Source of the DNA: Trueperaceae bacterium
GTDB lineage: Bacteria > Deinococcota > Deinococci > Deinococcales > Trueperaceae
Assembly: GCA_011390455.1 (NCBI GenBank)
Contig: JAABSI010000014.1
Coordinates: forward strand, 1 to 46,856
Direction: 5' to 3'
Length of the DNA: 46,856 bases
The notes under the pieces are model-generated. The model made no database searches. It had not been told where the DNA came from and saw nothing but the letters and a program-made list of their open reading frames with translations. Both the position numbers and the translations under genes were made by a program. Below, piece by piece: positions 1 through 10,679 of this stretch; position 1 is the stretch's first letter, and each line of letters opens with the position of its first letter.

Positions 1-1214
<1,214 letters not shown>

Positions 1215-1362
1215 GGCGACATCAGACACCGGCGAACCGCGCCGCACGGTAAGCCGGCTGACCACCCGTCGACCGGGAAGACGCTCCAGGACGCGCTTCG
1301 TTAGCTGGCTTACATCGGGTCGAGGCCGCCGCGGCCGACGGCTCGCGGTCCCGCCGCGCCGG

Positions 1363-2778
1363 TCAGAGCCGCACGTCCACGCCCAGCGGCGCCTCGACGA
1401 CGCGCCGACCGCGCGCCGTGGACCGCGCCGCGAGCGCGGCGCGCGCGATCGCTTCGCCGTGGACCGGGACGACCGTCTCGGGGTCGGCCGCGTCGAGCCA
1501 CGCATCGAGGGCGACGGCGTCGGCGTGGGCCGAGAAGCCGTTGATGGTATGCACCGCGGCGGCGACGGGGACGGCCTTGCCGAAGATGCGCACGCGCTGG
1601 GCCCCCTCGACGATCGAGCGCCCGAGGGTGCCTTCCGCCTGGTACCCGACGACGACGAGGCTGGAGGCGGCGTCGCCGAGGTGGTGCGCGAGGTGGTGCA
1701 GGATGCGACCGCCCGTCATCATGCCGGCGCCGGCGACGATCACGACGCCGCGGGCGTCGTTCAGGCGCCGCGACTCCTCGGGGCGCACGGCGATCGATAG
1801 ACCCGGCGGGGCGAACGGGTCGGCGCCATCCGCCAAGCGCGCCGCGAGCTCCGGGCGGAGCGTCTCGGGGTAGGCGCGGTAGAGGTCGGTCATGCGCGCA
1901 CCCATCGGCGCGTCGAGCACGACGGGCGCCGGAGGCACCGTTCCCGCCGTCTGGAGCTCCGCGAGCGCGGCCAGGACCGCCTGGGTCCGCTCCAGCGCGA
2001 AGGTCGGGATCAAGACGTTGCCGCCGCGCGCCAGGGTCGCGGACACGACCGCGGCGAACTCGGCGAGCGTCGCTGCGGCGTCGCGATGGCGTCGGTCGCC
2101 ATAGGTGCTCTCGATCAGCACCGCATCGGCGACCGGGGGCGGTTCCGGGGGCGGATGGAGCGCCCCGTCGTCGTCTCCGAGGTCGCCCGAGGCCACGACG
2201 CGCCCGTCCGGACCGTCGAGGGCCACCCAGGCGGCGCCGAGCACGTGCCCGGCGCGCCCGAGCGCGAAGCGGACGTCCTCGCCCAGGTCGACCGCGCGCC
2301 CGAGGTCGACCGCACGGGCGAGCCGCAGCGCGGCATCGACGTCCTGGTCGCGGTAGAGCGGGCGCAGCGCCCGCGGATCGCGCCCGGATCGCTTCAGGGC
2401 CCGCTGCGCGCGCGCGACGTCCTCGGCTTGGATCCGGGCGGCGTCGCGCAGGACGACCTCCGCGACCGCGAGGGTGGCCGCGGTGGCGTACACCGGGCCG
2501 CGGAAGCCGTCGGCGACGAGCTTGGGAAGCCGGCCGACGTGATCGAGATGCCCGTGGGTGAGGACGACCGCATCGATGCGGCGCGGGTCGAAGGGCCACG
2601 GGGCGGCGTTCGCCGCGGCCGGGTCCTCGCCGCCCTGGAACAGGCCGGCGTCGACGAGCACCGTGCGCTCGCGGGTCCGGAGGAGGTGGGCGCTGCCCGT
2701 CACGCCGGCGCAGGCGCCGGCGCTGCGCAGGACCCAGCCGCTGGAGGCGGCGCCGAGCGGCCGCGGTTCGGCCGTCAC
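1363..2778 (-). CDS. Beta-CASP metallo-beta-lactamase-fold ribonuclease (COG1236-like)
   Basis: Predicted zinc-dependent RNA-processing nuclease of 471 residues. The metallo-beta-lactamase signature THGHLDH, the downstream GDLGDDD and ESTYGDR motifs, the beta-[12 protein letters not shown] segment, GFSAHAD and the C-terminal VHGE are all present and in the expected order. This is the architecture of the CPSF73-like/YSH1 family, for which Thermus TTHA0252 is a characterised relative; that link is from family knowledge. No KH domain is present, unlike the archaeal relatives. The start is GTG 2778, whose GTGA overlaps the TGA of the upstream metallo-beta-lactamase gene by 4 nt, so the two are translationally coupled. 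The substrate is probably mRNA or tRNA 3' ends but cannot be fixed from sequence. Confidence 0.85.
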   Translation of the reverse strand: MTAEPRPLGAASSGWVLRSAGACAGVTGSAHLLRTRERTVLVDAGLFQGGEDPAAANAAPWPFDPRRIDAVVLTHGHLDHVGRLPKLVADGFRGPVYATAATLAVAEVVLRDAARIQAEDVARAQRALKRSGRDPRALRPLYRDQDVDAALRLARAVDLGRAVDLGEDVRFALGRAGHVLGAAWVALDGPDGRVVASGDLGDDDGALHPPPEPPPVADAVLIESTYGDRRHRDAAATLAEFAAVVSATLARGGNVLIPTFALERTQAVLAALAELQTAGTVPPAPVVLDAPMGARMTDLYRAYPETLRPELAARLADGADPFAPPGLSIAVRPEESRRLNDARGVVIVAGAGMMTGGRILHHLAHHLGDAASSLVVVGYQAEGTLGRSIVEGAQRVRIFGKAVPVAAAVHTINGFSAHADAVALDAWLDAADPETVVPVHGEAIARAALAARSTARGRRVVEAPLGVDVRL

Positions 2779-3668
2779 GGCGTCCCCCAGAGCAACCGGT
2801 GTCCCTCGATCCGGGCGACGAGCCGCCCCGCCGCGCGCAGCGCCCCGAGGTGCGCGTGCACCGTCGTGTGGTTGAGGTGCCAGCGGGCCAGGTCCGGGTC
2901 CGCGACGCCGAGCGCGGCGGCGACGCGCGCGAGGACCTCGCCGCCGTCGACGCCGTCGGCCGCGGCGAGCACCGCTTCCTGCACGCGGTCGAGCGCAGCG
3001 ACGGTGGCCTGCGCGAGCTCCGCCGGCGGCGCCGGGTCGCCATGGCCGGGGACGGCCACGCGGGCCGATCGCTCGCCCACCCACACCGCCGCGGCGCGTT
3101 GGCCGGCCGCGTCCTGACCGAACGGCACCGGGTACTTGGCGAGCACGCTGCCGCCGAAGACCGCGTCGGCGGCCACGAGGACGTCGTCGACCTCGACCGC
3201 GAGCTGGCGCAACGCGTGCCCGGAGACGTCGTGGAGCAGCACCTGGAAGCCCTCGACCTCGAGGGGCCCCGCCTCGACGATCCGGTCCACCGGGCAGGCC
3301 TCGGCCTGGAGCCACGCGCCCGTGAGCTCGGCCGGCGGCCGCGCCCCGTGGAACAGGTACGCGGGCTCGAGGACCGGCGCCCGCATCAGCTCGGCCTCGA
3401 CCGGCGGCGCGAGGACCGGGACGCGCCGCTGACGCAACAGGTAGGCGTGGCCGCCGAAGTGGTCGGCGTGGGCGTGGGTGGTGAGGAGCGCGACCAGCTC
3501 GACGCCCAATGCATCGGCCGCCTTGCGGACCCGTCGGCCCCCGTCCTTGCCCTGGCCGGAATCGATGGCCAGCGCTCGGCGACCGTCGACGACCAGCACC
3601 GCGTTGACGGCGCCCGGGACCAGGTGCACGCGGTCGGACAGCGGGACCGACGTCGGCGCGCCGCTCAC
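2775..3668 (-). CDS. Metallo-beta-lactamase-fold hydrolase
   Basis: A 297-residue cytosolic hydrolase with the zinc-binding motif THAHADHFGGH near residue 64, a later GH (HDVSGHA), an Asp in VLVAADAVFGG and PGHGDP, i.e. the full set of metal ligands of the glyoxalase II/MBL superfamily. The last 80 residues form a small helical, winged-helix-like extension (DLARWHLNHTTVHAHLGAL...RLVARIEGHRLLW) as found in LACTB2-like MBL proteins. The natural substrate is unknown; thioesters, RNA or lactones are all possible. The GTG at 3668 overlaps the stop of rsmB by 4 nt and its own TGA overlaps the next GTG, so it sits in a coupled chain rsmB-MBL-beta-CASP. That context weakly favours an RNA-related role (inference). 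Confidence 0.8.
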   Translation of the reverse strand: MSGAPTSVPLSDRVHLVPGAVNAVLVVDGRRALAIDSGQGKDGGRRVRKAADALGVELVALLTTHAHADHFGGHAYLLRQRRVPVLAPPVEAELMRAPVLEPAYLFHGARPPAELTGAWLQAEACPVDRIVEAGPLEVEGFQVLLHDVSGHALRQLAVEVDDVLVAADAVFGGSVLAKYPVPFGQDAAGQRAAAVWVGERSARVAVPGHGDPAPPAELAQATVAALDRVQEAVLAAADGVDGGEVLARVAAALGVADPDLARWHLNHTTVHAHLGALRAAGRLVARIEGHRLLWGTP

Positions 3669-5020
3669 GCGCTCGCCGCCGCGTCCGCGTCGGCCGGGAG
3701 CGGGCCCCCGCCGGGTTCGGCGCGCTGGAGCAGCGCGACGTAGAAGCCGTCGAGGCCGTCGATGGAGGGGAGGATGCGCGCGCCGACGGCGGCGGCCCGC
3801 GTGGGGAGCGCGAGCGCGACCTCCGCCGCACGCCAGTCGGGCGCCCCGGCGAGGAAGTCGATCACCACGTCCTCGCCCTCCTCGCGCCCGAGGGCGCACA
3901 CCGCGTACACGAGGCGTCCACCGGGGCGCACCCGTTCCGCCACCCGACGCAGCAGTGCGCTCTGGCGCGCCGCCGCCACGCGCACGTCCCCCTCGTTCCA
4001 GCGCTGCTTGATCTCCGGGTGGCCGCGCAGCGTTCCGGTACCGGTGCACGGTGCGTCGAGCAGGGCGGCATCGACCATGGGGAGCGCCTCGAGCGGCTGG
4101 GTGGCGTCGGCGACCACGTGCCGCACCTCGAACCCGAGGCGGGCGAGGTTCCTGCGCCCCGCGTCGGATCGGTCCGCGTCGACCTCGACCGCGATCACTC
4201 GCGCGCCGCCGGCCGCGAGTTGCGCCGCCTTGACGCCGTGCCCGGATCCGACGTCCAGGACGGTGCGGCCGTCCACGTCGCCGAGCGCGCCGACGATCGC
4301 GGCGGAGGAGGGGTTCTGCGGTTGGACCAGGCCGTCGCGGAAGGCGCTCAGCTCGGCGAGCGGCCGGCGCGGACGCACCGACCACGAGGTCGGGAGCGGC
4401 CCCGGACGGACCTCGGCCCCCTCGGCCTCGAGCACGGCGACCGCATCGGCGCGCAAGGCCGTCAGCCACAGGGGCGACGGCGCGAGCATCGCGCGGGCCG
4501 CGGCGGTCGCGTCCTCGACCCCCAGGGCCTCGCTCAGATGGCGCCAGAGCGGCGGCGGGAGCGCCACGGCGGCGGCTGCGCCGCCGCGCCGTTCGGCGTC
4601 GTCGAGATCGACGCGGCGCAGAACCGCGTTGACGAGGCCGGCGAGCGCCGCTTCGGGGCCCCGGCCGCGCTTGATCGCTTCGACCCAGGCGTGCACCGCG
4701 GCGTGCGCCGGGGTGCCGCGCACGCCGCGCTCGTACGTGCCGGCGCGCAGCGCCGCGCGGACCCGCGCGGGCAGCGCCTCGGGATCGCGCAACCGCGCCG
4801 CGAGCGCAGCGTCGATCGCCGGCGCCCACCTGAGGGTGCCGTACACGACGTCGGTGGCGAAGGATCGGTCCTCGGAGCGGCCGAGCGAGGCGAGCGCCCG
4901 GTCGAGCGCGACGCTGGCGTGCGCGCCCTCGGTCGCGACGCGCGCGAGCACGTCGAGCACCACGTCGCGTGGGTCCGTGGGCGCGGTGGGGGAACGCGGG
5001 CCGGGGTTCACGCGCGCCAC
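3665..5020 (-). CDS. rsmB: 16S rRNA (cytosine-967 C5)-methyltransferase RsmB
   Basis: SAM-dependent m5C methyltransferase that modifies C967 of 16S rRNA (E. coli numbering). The N-terminal third is the NusB-like RNA-binding domain (VALDRALASLGRSEDRSFA..., ending in VNAVLRRVDL). The C-terminal Rossmann domain has the SAM motif LDVGSGHGVKAAQLA and both family cysteines: DAPCTGTGT (motif IV) and VYAVCALGREE (motif VI, the nucleophile). The length of 451 residues fits. The first possible start is GTG 5020; GTG 5011 is equally plausible, because a -10-like TACCGT ends 7 nt before it and there is no Shine-Dalgarno sequence for either. It heads a chain with two MBL-fold genes joined by 4-nt overlaps. 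Confidence 0.93.
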   Translation of the reverse strand: MARVNPGPRSPTAPTDPRDVVLDVLARVATEGAHASVALDRALASLGRSEDRSFATDVVYGTLRWAPAIDAALAARLRDPEALPARVRAALRAGTYERGVRGTPAHAAVHAWVEAIKRGRGPEAALAGLVNAVLRRVDLDDAERRGGAAAAVALPPPLWRHLSEALGVEDATAAARAMLAPSPLWLTALRADAVAVLEAEGAEVRPGPLPTSWSVRPRRPLAELSAFRDGLVQPQNPSSAAIVGALGDVDGRTVLDVGSGHGVKAAQLAAGGARVIAVEVDADRSDAGRRNLARLGFEVRHVVADATQPLEALPMVDAALLDAPCTGTGTLRGHPEIKQRWNEGDVRVAAARQSALLRRVAERVRPGGRLVYAVCALGREEGEDVVIDFLAGAPDWRAAEVALALPTRAAAVGARILPSIDGLDGFYVALLQRAEPGGGPLPADADAAASA

Positions 5021-5024
5021 GGTA
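5019..5024 (-). promoter_or_regulatory. -10-like box 7 nt before GTG 5011 (possible leaderless rsmB start)
   Basis: TACCGT on the minus strand ends 7 nt before GTG 5011. The spacing matches the other leaderless-type starts in this window. No -35 is recognisable. Low confidence, and it only works if rsmB starts at 5011 rather than 5020. Confidence 0.3.
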
Positions 5025-5036
5025 CGCCGCGGGGCG

Positions 5037-5327
5037 TCAGGCCGGCGCCGGCACCGGTGCCGGACGCGGGACCGCGACGACGTCGAAGCGCACGGCCGTG
5101 CGCTCCTCTTCGTGCAGTTCGAGCTTCACGAAGCCCGGCGCGGCGGTCAGGTCGAGCTCGTCCTGCGCCAGGTAGGCGCGGGCGATCGCCAGCGCCTTCA
5201 CCGCCTGGTTCACGGCGTGGGGGCCGATCGCCTGGACCTCGACGGCCCCCTCCTGACGCAACAGGGCGGCGACGGCCCCGGCGACGGCGTTCGGGCGCGA
5301 GCCGGCGGAGACGCGAAGGGTTTCCAT
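5037..5327 (-). CDS. SpoVS-family (stage V sporulation protein S-like) protein
   Basis: A 96-residue protein whose first 86 residues match the whole SpoVS family: METLRVSAGSRPNAVAGAVA at the start, AIGPHAVNQAVKALAIAR in the middle and FVKLELHEEERTAVRFDVV at the end. SpoVS is a small alpha/beta nucleic-acid-binding-like fold needed for sporulation in Bacillus, but it is also widespread in non-sporulating Deinococcus-Thermus, where its role is unknown. ATG 5327 has a strong GGAGG 8 nt upstream (TTGGAGGCCCGCC). The open frame continues upstream to GTG 5480, but that extension is not family sequence. The proline-alanine tail is encoded by the perfect 16-bp palindrome CCGGCACCGGTGCCGG (5048-5063), which might act as an RNA hairpin at the gene end. 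Confidence 0.9.
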   Translation of the reverse strand: METLRVSAGSRPNAVAGAVAALLRQEGAVEVQAIGPHAVNQAVKALAIARAYLAQDELDLTAAPGFVKLELHEEERTAVRFDVVAVPRPAPVPAPA

Positions 5328-5432
5328 GGCGGGCCTCCAACGAGCGGAACGGATGAGGCGACCGAGGCGCCGGGCCGTAAGCGGTGGGGCCGATGCGACG
5401 CGACCAGGACGGTGCGCGAGGCGATCCAGCGG

Positions 5433-5461
5433 TTGACACTCAGCATAGCACCCCGTATACT
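5433..5461 (+). promoter_or_regulatory. Housekeeping sigma promoter of the ilv operon
   Basis: TTGACA at 5433-5438 and TATACT at 5456-5461, separated by exactly 17 bp: a perfect -35 and a 5/6 -10. Transcription should start near 5468-5470, almost exactly on ATG 5470 of a 29-codon leader ORF. It is the best promoter in the window. Confidence 0.85.
5442..5447 (-). promoter_or_regulatory. Possible -10 box for the spoVS-like gene
   Basis: TATGCT on the minus strand lies inside the -35/-10 spacer of the plus-strand ilv promoter. It would give a 5' leader of about 110 nt before ATG 5327. No good -35 is visible, so this is tentative. If real, the two promoters cannot easily be occupied at once. Confidence 0.3.
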
Positions 5462-5469
5462 CCCCGGCG

Positions 5470-5559
5470 ATGAACCGCACCTACCCCGTCCAGGTCGCGC
5501 CTCTCGCCGTCCCTTCGACTGCGGATGCGCTGCTATGGAGACCGGGGTTCTCGGCGTAG
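5470..5559 (+). CDS. Putative 29-residue leader peptide of the ilv operon
   Basis: A small ORF that starts 8 nt after the ilv -10 box and so would be translated from a leaderless or near-leaderless mRNA. It begins MNRTYPVQVAPLAV and ends at TAG 5557-5559, 27 nt before a strong GC hairpin (5587-5616). It carries three Val, three Leu and no Ile codons; one is CTA, a rare Leu codon in this GC-rich genome, directly after CTG. Position (promoter, short ORF, hairpin, biosynthetic genes) fits classical transcription attenuation, but the branched-chain residues are not more frequent than in an average protein here. It could instead be a chance ORF. Confidence 0.45.
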   Translation: MNRTYPVQVAPLAVPSTADALLWRPGFSA

Positions 5560-5586
5560 GTTCACCGCTCGCGGTCGACCACCCTC

Positions 5587-5616
5587 GACCCCGCCGCGCT
5601 CCAGCGTGGCGGGGTC
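5587..5616 (+). terminator. Attenuator-like hairpin in the ilv leader
   Basis: GACCCCGCC (5587-5595) pairs perfectly with GGCGGGGTC (5608-5616); the inner GCGCT/AGCGT extends the stem to about 13 bp with one G-U pair and a tiny loop. It is followed only by TTGCGT, not a full U-run. It lies between the leader ORF and ilvB, where a transcription attenuator is expected. No T-box sequence is seen. Confidence 0.5.
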
Positions 5617-5684
5617 TTGCGTAGCAGACCGTGGGCGCCGGCGACGCCCGCACACCACCGGAGCGCGCCACGAGGAGGGTCACC

Positions 5685-5702
5685 ATGGGTGGGTCCGCAT
5701 GA
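5685..5702 (+). CDS. Five-codon minigene overlapping the ilvB start
   Basis: ATG GGT GGG TCC GCA TGA encodes MGGSA. It has the consensus ribosome-binding site GAGGAGGG (5672-5679) at ideal distance, about 6 nt, whereas the ilvB ATG at 5699 is 20 nt from that site. The minigene TGA (5700-5702) overlaps the ilvB ATG as ATGA. This suggests ilvB is reached by terminating ribosomes (translational coupling). A one-base assembly or sequencing error that splits the true ilvB N-terminus is the alternative. Confidence 0.4.
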   Translation: MGGSA

Positions 5703-7387
5703 ACGGCGCTGCTGCCGTGCTCAAGGCGCTCGAGAAGCAGGGGGTGACGACCGTGTTCGGGCACCCCGGCGGGGCGATCATGCCCATCTACGACGCCCTC
5801 TACGATTCCCCGATCAAACACGTGCTCGTGCGCCACGAACAGGCGGGGGCGCACGCCGCCGACGCCTTCTACCGGGCGAGCGGTCGCGTGGGCGTCTGCT
5901 TCGCCACGTCCGGGCCGGGCGCCACGAACCTGGTCACCGGCCTCGCCACTGCCTACATGGACTCGTCGGCGGTCGTGGCGATCACCGGCAACGTCCCGCT
6001 CTCGCTCATCGGCACCGACGCCTTCCAGGAAGCCGACGTCACCGGCATCACGCTGCCGGTCACCAAGCACAACTACCTGGTCAAGGACGTCGCCGACATC
6101 CCGCGCGTGATCGCCGAGGCCTTCCACATCGCCAGCACCGGGCGTCCGGGGCCCGTGCTCGTCGACGTGCCGAAGGACATCCAGCAAGCGGCCTTCGAGG
6201 GCTCGTTCGACGTCGAGATCGACCTGCCGGGGTACCGACCGACGGTCGTGGGCAACGCTCGTCAGGTGAAGCGCGCCGCCGAGGCCATCCGCGCCGCGCA
6301 GCGCCCGGTTCTGATGGTCGGCGGCGGCGCGCAGGTCGCGGCCGAAGAGGTCGGCGCCTTCGCCCGGACCACCGGCCTGCCCGTGATCACCACGCTCATG
6401 GGCATCGGCGCGTTCCCGGCGGGGGAGGCGCAGGCGCTCGGGATGCCCGGGATGCACGGCACCGTGACCTCCAACCGGGCGATCAGCCATTGCGACCTGA
6501 TCGTCGCCGCCGGGATCCGCTTCGACGACCGCGTGACCGGCAAGCTGAGCCGCTTCGCTCCGAACGCCACCATCGTCCACATCGACATCGACCCGGCCGA
6601 GATCTCCAAGCTCGTGCGCGCCCACGTGCCCGTCGTCGGCGACCTGCGCGACGTGCTGCCGCGCCTGACGGAGCAGCTCGAGACGCTCGACATCGAGCCC
6701 TGGTGGGAGCAGCTGCGCACCTGGAAGGCGTCGTACCCGGAGCGCTACAAGACCGACAAGCCGCTCGTCTCGCAAGAGGTCATCCAGATGCTCGCGCGGG
6801 CCACCGGCGGCGACTGCGTCGTGACGACCGAGGTGGGGCAGCACCAGATGTTCGCGGCCCGGCTGTTCCCGACGAACCAGCCCCGCACCTGGATCAGCTC
6901 CGGCGGGCTCGGCACCATGGGGTTCGGTCTGCCGGCCGCCATCGGCGCGGCCTTCGCGCGCCCGGGCGAGACCGTGGTCTGCGTCGCCGGCGACGGCTCG
7001 ATCCAGATGAACATCCAGGAGCTCGCGACCATCTACAAGCACCAGCTCCCCATCGTCATCGCGATCACCAACAACGGGATGCTGGGGATGGTGCGCCAGT
7101 GGCAGGAGATGTTCCACGCCGCGCGCTACTCCGAGGTGTTCCTCGCCGACTCGAACCCCGACTTCGCGAAGCTCGCCGAGGCCTACGGGATCGAGGGGCA
7201 CAACGTGTTCGACCGCGAGACCGCCGCGGAGCTGATCCCGCGCGCGCTCGCCGCCAAGAAGCCGGTGCTGATCAACTTCGTGGTGTACGAGTCCGAGAAG
7301 GTGTTCCCGATGGTGCCCGCCGGCGCCGGGGTGGACGAGATGATCCTCGGCGACCAAGAAGCCGACGACCAGGCGGTGCCCGCGTGA
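5699..7387 (+). CDS. ilvB: Acetolactate synthase large (catalytic) subunit
   Basis: ThDP- and FAD-dependent enzyme that makes acetolactate or acetohydroxybutyrate, the first common step to Val, Leu and Ile. The 562 residues contain the N-terminal pyrimidine-binding domain with the catalytic Glu in LVRHEQAGAHAADAF, the central FAD domain, and the C-terminal ThDP-Mg motif GDGSIQMN...ITNN with MLGMVRQWQ. Length is normal. ATG 5699 matches the usual family N-terminus (MNGAAAVLKALEKQGV), but the Shine-Dalgarno sequence is placed for the minigene 14 nt upstream. It is the first large gene of ilvB-ilvN-ilvC; its TGA overlaps the ilvN GTG. Regulation probably runs through the leader at 5470-5616. Confidence 0.97.
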   Translation: MNGAAAVLKALEKQGVTTVFGHPGGAIMPIYDALYDSPIKHVLVRHEQAGAHAADAFYRASGRVGVCFATSGPGATNLVTGLATAYMDSSAVVAITGNVPLSLIGTDAFQEADVTGITLPVTKHNYLVKDVADIPRVIAEAFHIASTGRPGPVLVDVPKDIQQAAFEGSFDVEIDLPGYRPTVVGNARQVKRAAEAIRAAQRPVLMVGGGAQVAAEEVGAFARTTGLPVITTLMGIGAFPAGEAQALGMPGMHGTVTSNRAISHCDLIVAAGIRFDDRVTGKLSRFAPNATIVHIDIDPAEISKLVRAHVPVVGDLRDVLPRLTEQLETLDIEPWWEQLRTWKASYPERYKTDKPLVSQEVIQMLARATGGDCVVTTEVGQHQMFAARLFPTNQPRTWISSGGLGTMGFGLPAAIGAAFARPGETVVCVAGDGSIQMNIQELATIYKHQLPIVIAITNNGMLGMVRQWQEMFHAARYSEVFLADSNPDFAKLAEAYGIEGHNVFDRETAAELIPRALAAKKPVLINFVVYESEKVFPMVPAGAGVDEMILGDQEADDQAVPA

Positions 7388-7920
7388 GCGAGGTCCGTCG
7401 CCACGTGCTCTCGGTCACCGTGCGCGACCAGCCCGGCGTGCTCGTGCGCATCGCCGGCCTCTTCGCGCGCCGCGGCTACAACATCGAGTCGCTCTCGGTC
7501 GCCCAGACCCACGAGCCCGGCATGAGCCGCACGACCTTCGTGGTCACCGGTGAGGACGACCGGCTCGAGCAGATGGAGAAGCAACTGCAGAAGCTGATCG
7601 ACGTCGTCAAGGTCATCGACCACTCGGACGGCCCGTACGTCGACCGCGAACTGATGCTGATCAAGGTCGCCGTGCGCACGCCCGACGACCGCGTCGAGAT
7701 GCGCCAGATCGCCCAGGACTTCCGAGCCCGCATCGTCGACGTCGCGCGCGACGCCCTGACCTTCGAAGTGACCGGCGACGCCGGCAAGACCGAGGCCTTC
7801 ATCGAGCAGATGCGCGCCTTCGGCGTGCTCGAACTCATCCGCACCGGCCGGGTGGCGCTGCCGCGCACCGCCGCCCGCCTCGCCGACGACCGCCCCACCA
7901 CCAAACCCCGCGCCGCCTGA
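7384..7920 (+). CDS. ilvN: Acetolactate synthase small (regulatory) subunit
   Basis: The 178-residue regulatory partner of IlvB, which raises activity and confers feedback inhibition by valine. The N-terminal ACT domain is clear ([18 protein letters not shown], then [11 protein letters not shown]), followed by the second ALS_ss_C domain ([13 protein letters not shown]... to [14 protein letters not shown]). The length is typical of the single-copy IlvN/IlvH type with a short basic tail. Start GTG 7384 overlaps the ilvB stop as GTGA, which fits the need for equal subunit amounts. ilvC begins 19 nt after the stop. Confidence 0.96.
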   Translation: MSEVRRHVLSVTVRDQPGVLVRIAGLFARRGYNIESLSVAQTHEPGMSRTTFVVTGEDDRLEQMEKQLQKLIDVVKVIDHSDGPYVDRELMLIKVAVRTPDDRVEMRQIAQDFRARIVDVARDALTFEVTGDAGKTEAFIEQMRAFGVLELIRTGRVALPRTAARLADDRPTTKPRAA

Positions 7921-7939
7921 GCGCCTGGAGAACCCACAC

Positions 7940-8941
7940 ATGGCCACGATCTACTACGACGACGACGCCCACCTCGCCCACCTCGACGGCGCCACTATCG
8001 CCGTGATCGGCTACGGCTCCCAGGGGCATGCGCACGCGCTCAACGCCAAGGACAGCGGCATGGACGTCGTCGTCGGGCTCCGCCCCGACTCCGCCTCGTG
8101 GGCGCACGCCGAGGCCGCCGGCCTGCGCGTGATGAGCGTCGCCGAGGCCGCCGCCGCCGGCGACATGGTCATGGTGCTGCTGCCCGACGAGGTGCAGGGG
8201 CGCGTGTACCGCGAGGAGATCGCCCCCCACCTGGAGCCCGGCAACGCACTGATGTTCGCCCACGGTTTCAACGTCGTCTTCCATCAGGTCGTGCCGCCCG
8301 AAGGGGTCGACGTGATCATGGTCGCCCCCAAGGGGCCCGGCCACATCGTGCGCCGCGTCTTCACCGAGGGCGGCGGGGTGCCGTGCCTGCTGGCCGTGCA
8401 CCAGGACGCCACCGGCACCGGGCAGCAACGCGGCCTCGCGTACGCGAAGGCGATCGGCGGCACGCGCGGCGGGGTGCTCGCCACCACCTTCCAGGAGGAG
8501 ACCGAGACCGACCTGTTCGGCGAGCAGGCGGTGCTGTGCGGCGGCGTCACGGCGCTCATGGAGGCCGGCTTCGAGACCCTCGTCGAGGCGGGCTACCAAC
8601 CCGAGGTCGCCTATTTCGAATGCGTCCACGAGATGAAGCTGATCGTCGACCTGATCTACGAGGGCGGCTTCGAACGCATGCGCTACTCGGTGTCGAACAC
8701 CGCGGAGTACGGCGATTACGTCTCGGGCCCGCGGGTGATCGGGCCGCAGGTCAAGGCCGCGATGCAGGGCGTCTTGCGCGACATCCAGACCGGCGCCTTC
8801 GCCCGCGAGTTCCTGCTCGAGAACCAGGTGGGTCAGCCGCGCCTCAAGGCGCAGCGGGCGGCCACCAGCGCGACCCAGGTCGCCGAGGTCGGCGCCCGGC
8901 TCCGCAAGATGATGCCCTTCATCTCGGGCAAGCCCAAGTGA
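7940..8941 (+). CDS. ilvC: Ketol-acid reductoisomerase (class I)
   Basis: NADPH- and Mg-dependent enzyme that rearranges and reduces acetolactate to dihydroxyisovalerate (and the Ile-branch analogue). The 333 residues are the short, class I form. Visible motifs: Rossmann [12 protein letters not shown], the nucleotide-specificity loop [23 protein letters not shown], and the metal-binding [18 protein letters not shown] with the later GPRVIGPQV region. ATG 7940 has GGAG about 10 nt upstream. It follows ilvN closely, so it is in the same transcript. A strong hairpin after its stop separates it from leuA. Confidence 0.97.
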   Translation: MATIYYDDDAHLAHLDGATIAVIGYGSQGHAHALNAKDSGMDVVVGLRPDSASWAHAEAAGLRVMSVAEAAAAGDMVMVLLPDEVQGRVYREEIAPHLEPGNALMFAHGFNVVFHQVVPPEGVDVIMVAPKGPGHIVRRVFTEGGGVPCLLAVHQDATGTGQQRGLAYAKAIGGTRGGVLATTFQEETETDLFGEQAVLCGGVTALMEAGFETLVEAGYQPEVAYFECVHEMKLIVDLIYEGGFERMRYSVSNTAEYGDYVSGPRVIGPQVKAAMQGVLRDIQTGAFAREFLLENQVGQPRLKAQRAATSATQVAEVGARLRKMMPFISGKPK

Positions 8942-9020
8942 GCGCGCGCGGGCGAGGGGGCGTTCGGGTCCGGGCTGGCGGTGGACGCGGAGCGTTCGCC
9001 GCGCGCCTGGCCCTAGGTCG

Positions 9021-9056
9021 GGGCGTGCGGCCGGCGAACTAGCCGACCGCACGCCC
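9021..9056 (+). terminator. Long GC hairpin between ilvC and leuA
   Basis: GGGCGTGCGG (9021-9030) pairs perfectly with CCGCACGCCC (9047-9056); one C-A mismatch then CGGC/GCCG extends the stem, closing a GAACTA loop. No U-run follows, so it may be a partial terminator or an mRNA-stabilising processing element that sets ilvC versus leuA expression. Confidence 0.5.
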
Positions 9057-9125
9057 ACGCCACCGCCCCCTCGGCGGCGCGCCCACGATGCGCGCCGCGC
9101 CCCCGCTCACCCCATGGAGGTCCCC

Positions 9126-10675
<1,550 letters not shown>

Positions 10676-10679
<4 letters not shown>

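Noticed and set aside
1300..1313. Imperfect palindrome GTTAGCTGGCTTAC upstream of lon as a heat-shock operator
   Set aside because: It does not match CIRCE or other known heat-shock operators and one mismatch breaks the symmetry; no promoter is clearly linked to it.
5037..5480. 147-residue version of the spoVS-like gene starting at GTG 5480
   Set aside because: The extra 51 residues are not family sequence, would cross the ilv promoter, and the true ATG 5327 has a strong GGAGG.
5462..5698. T-box or other riboswitch in the ilv leader
   Set aside because: No AGGGTGG-type T-box sequence and no known aptamer core could be found; only a small ORF and one hairpin are seen.
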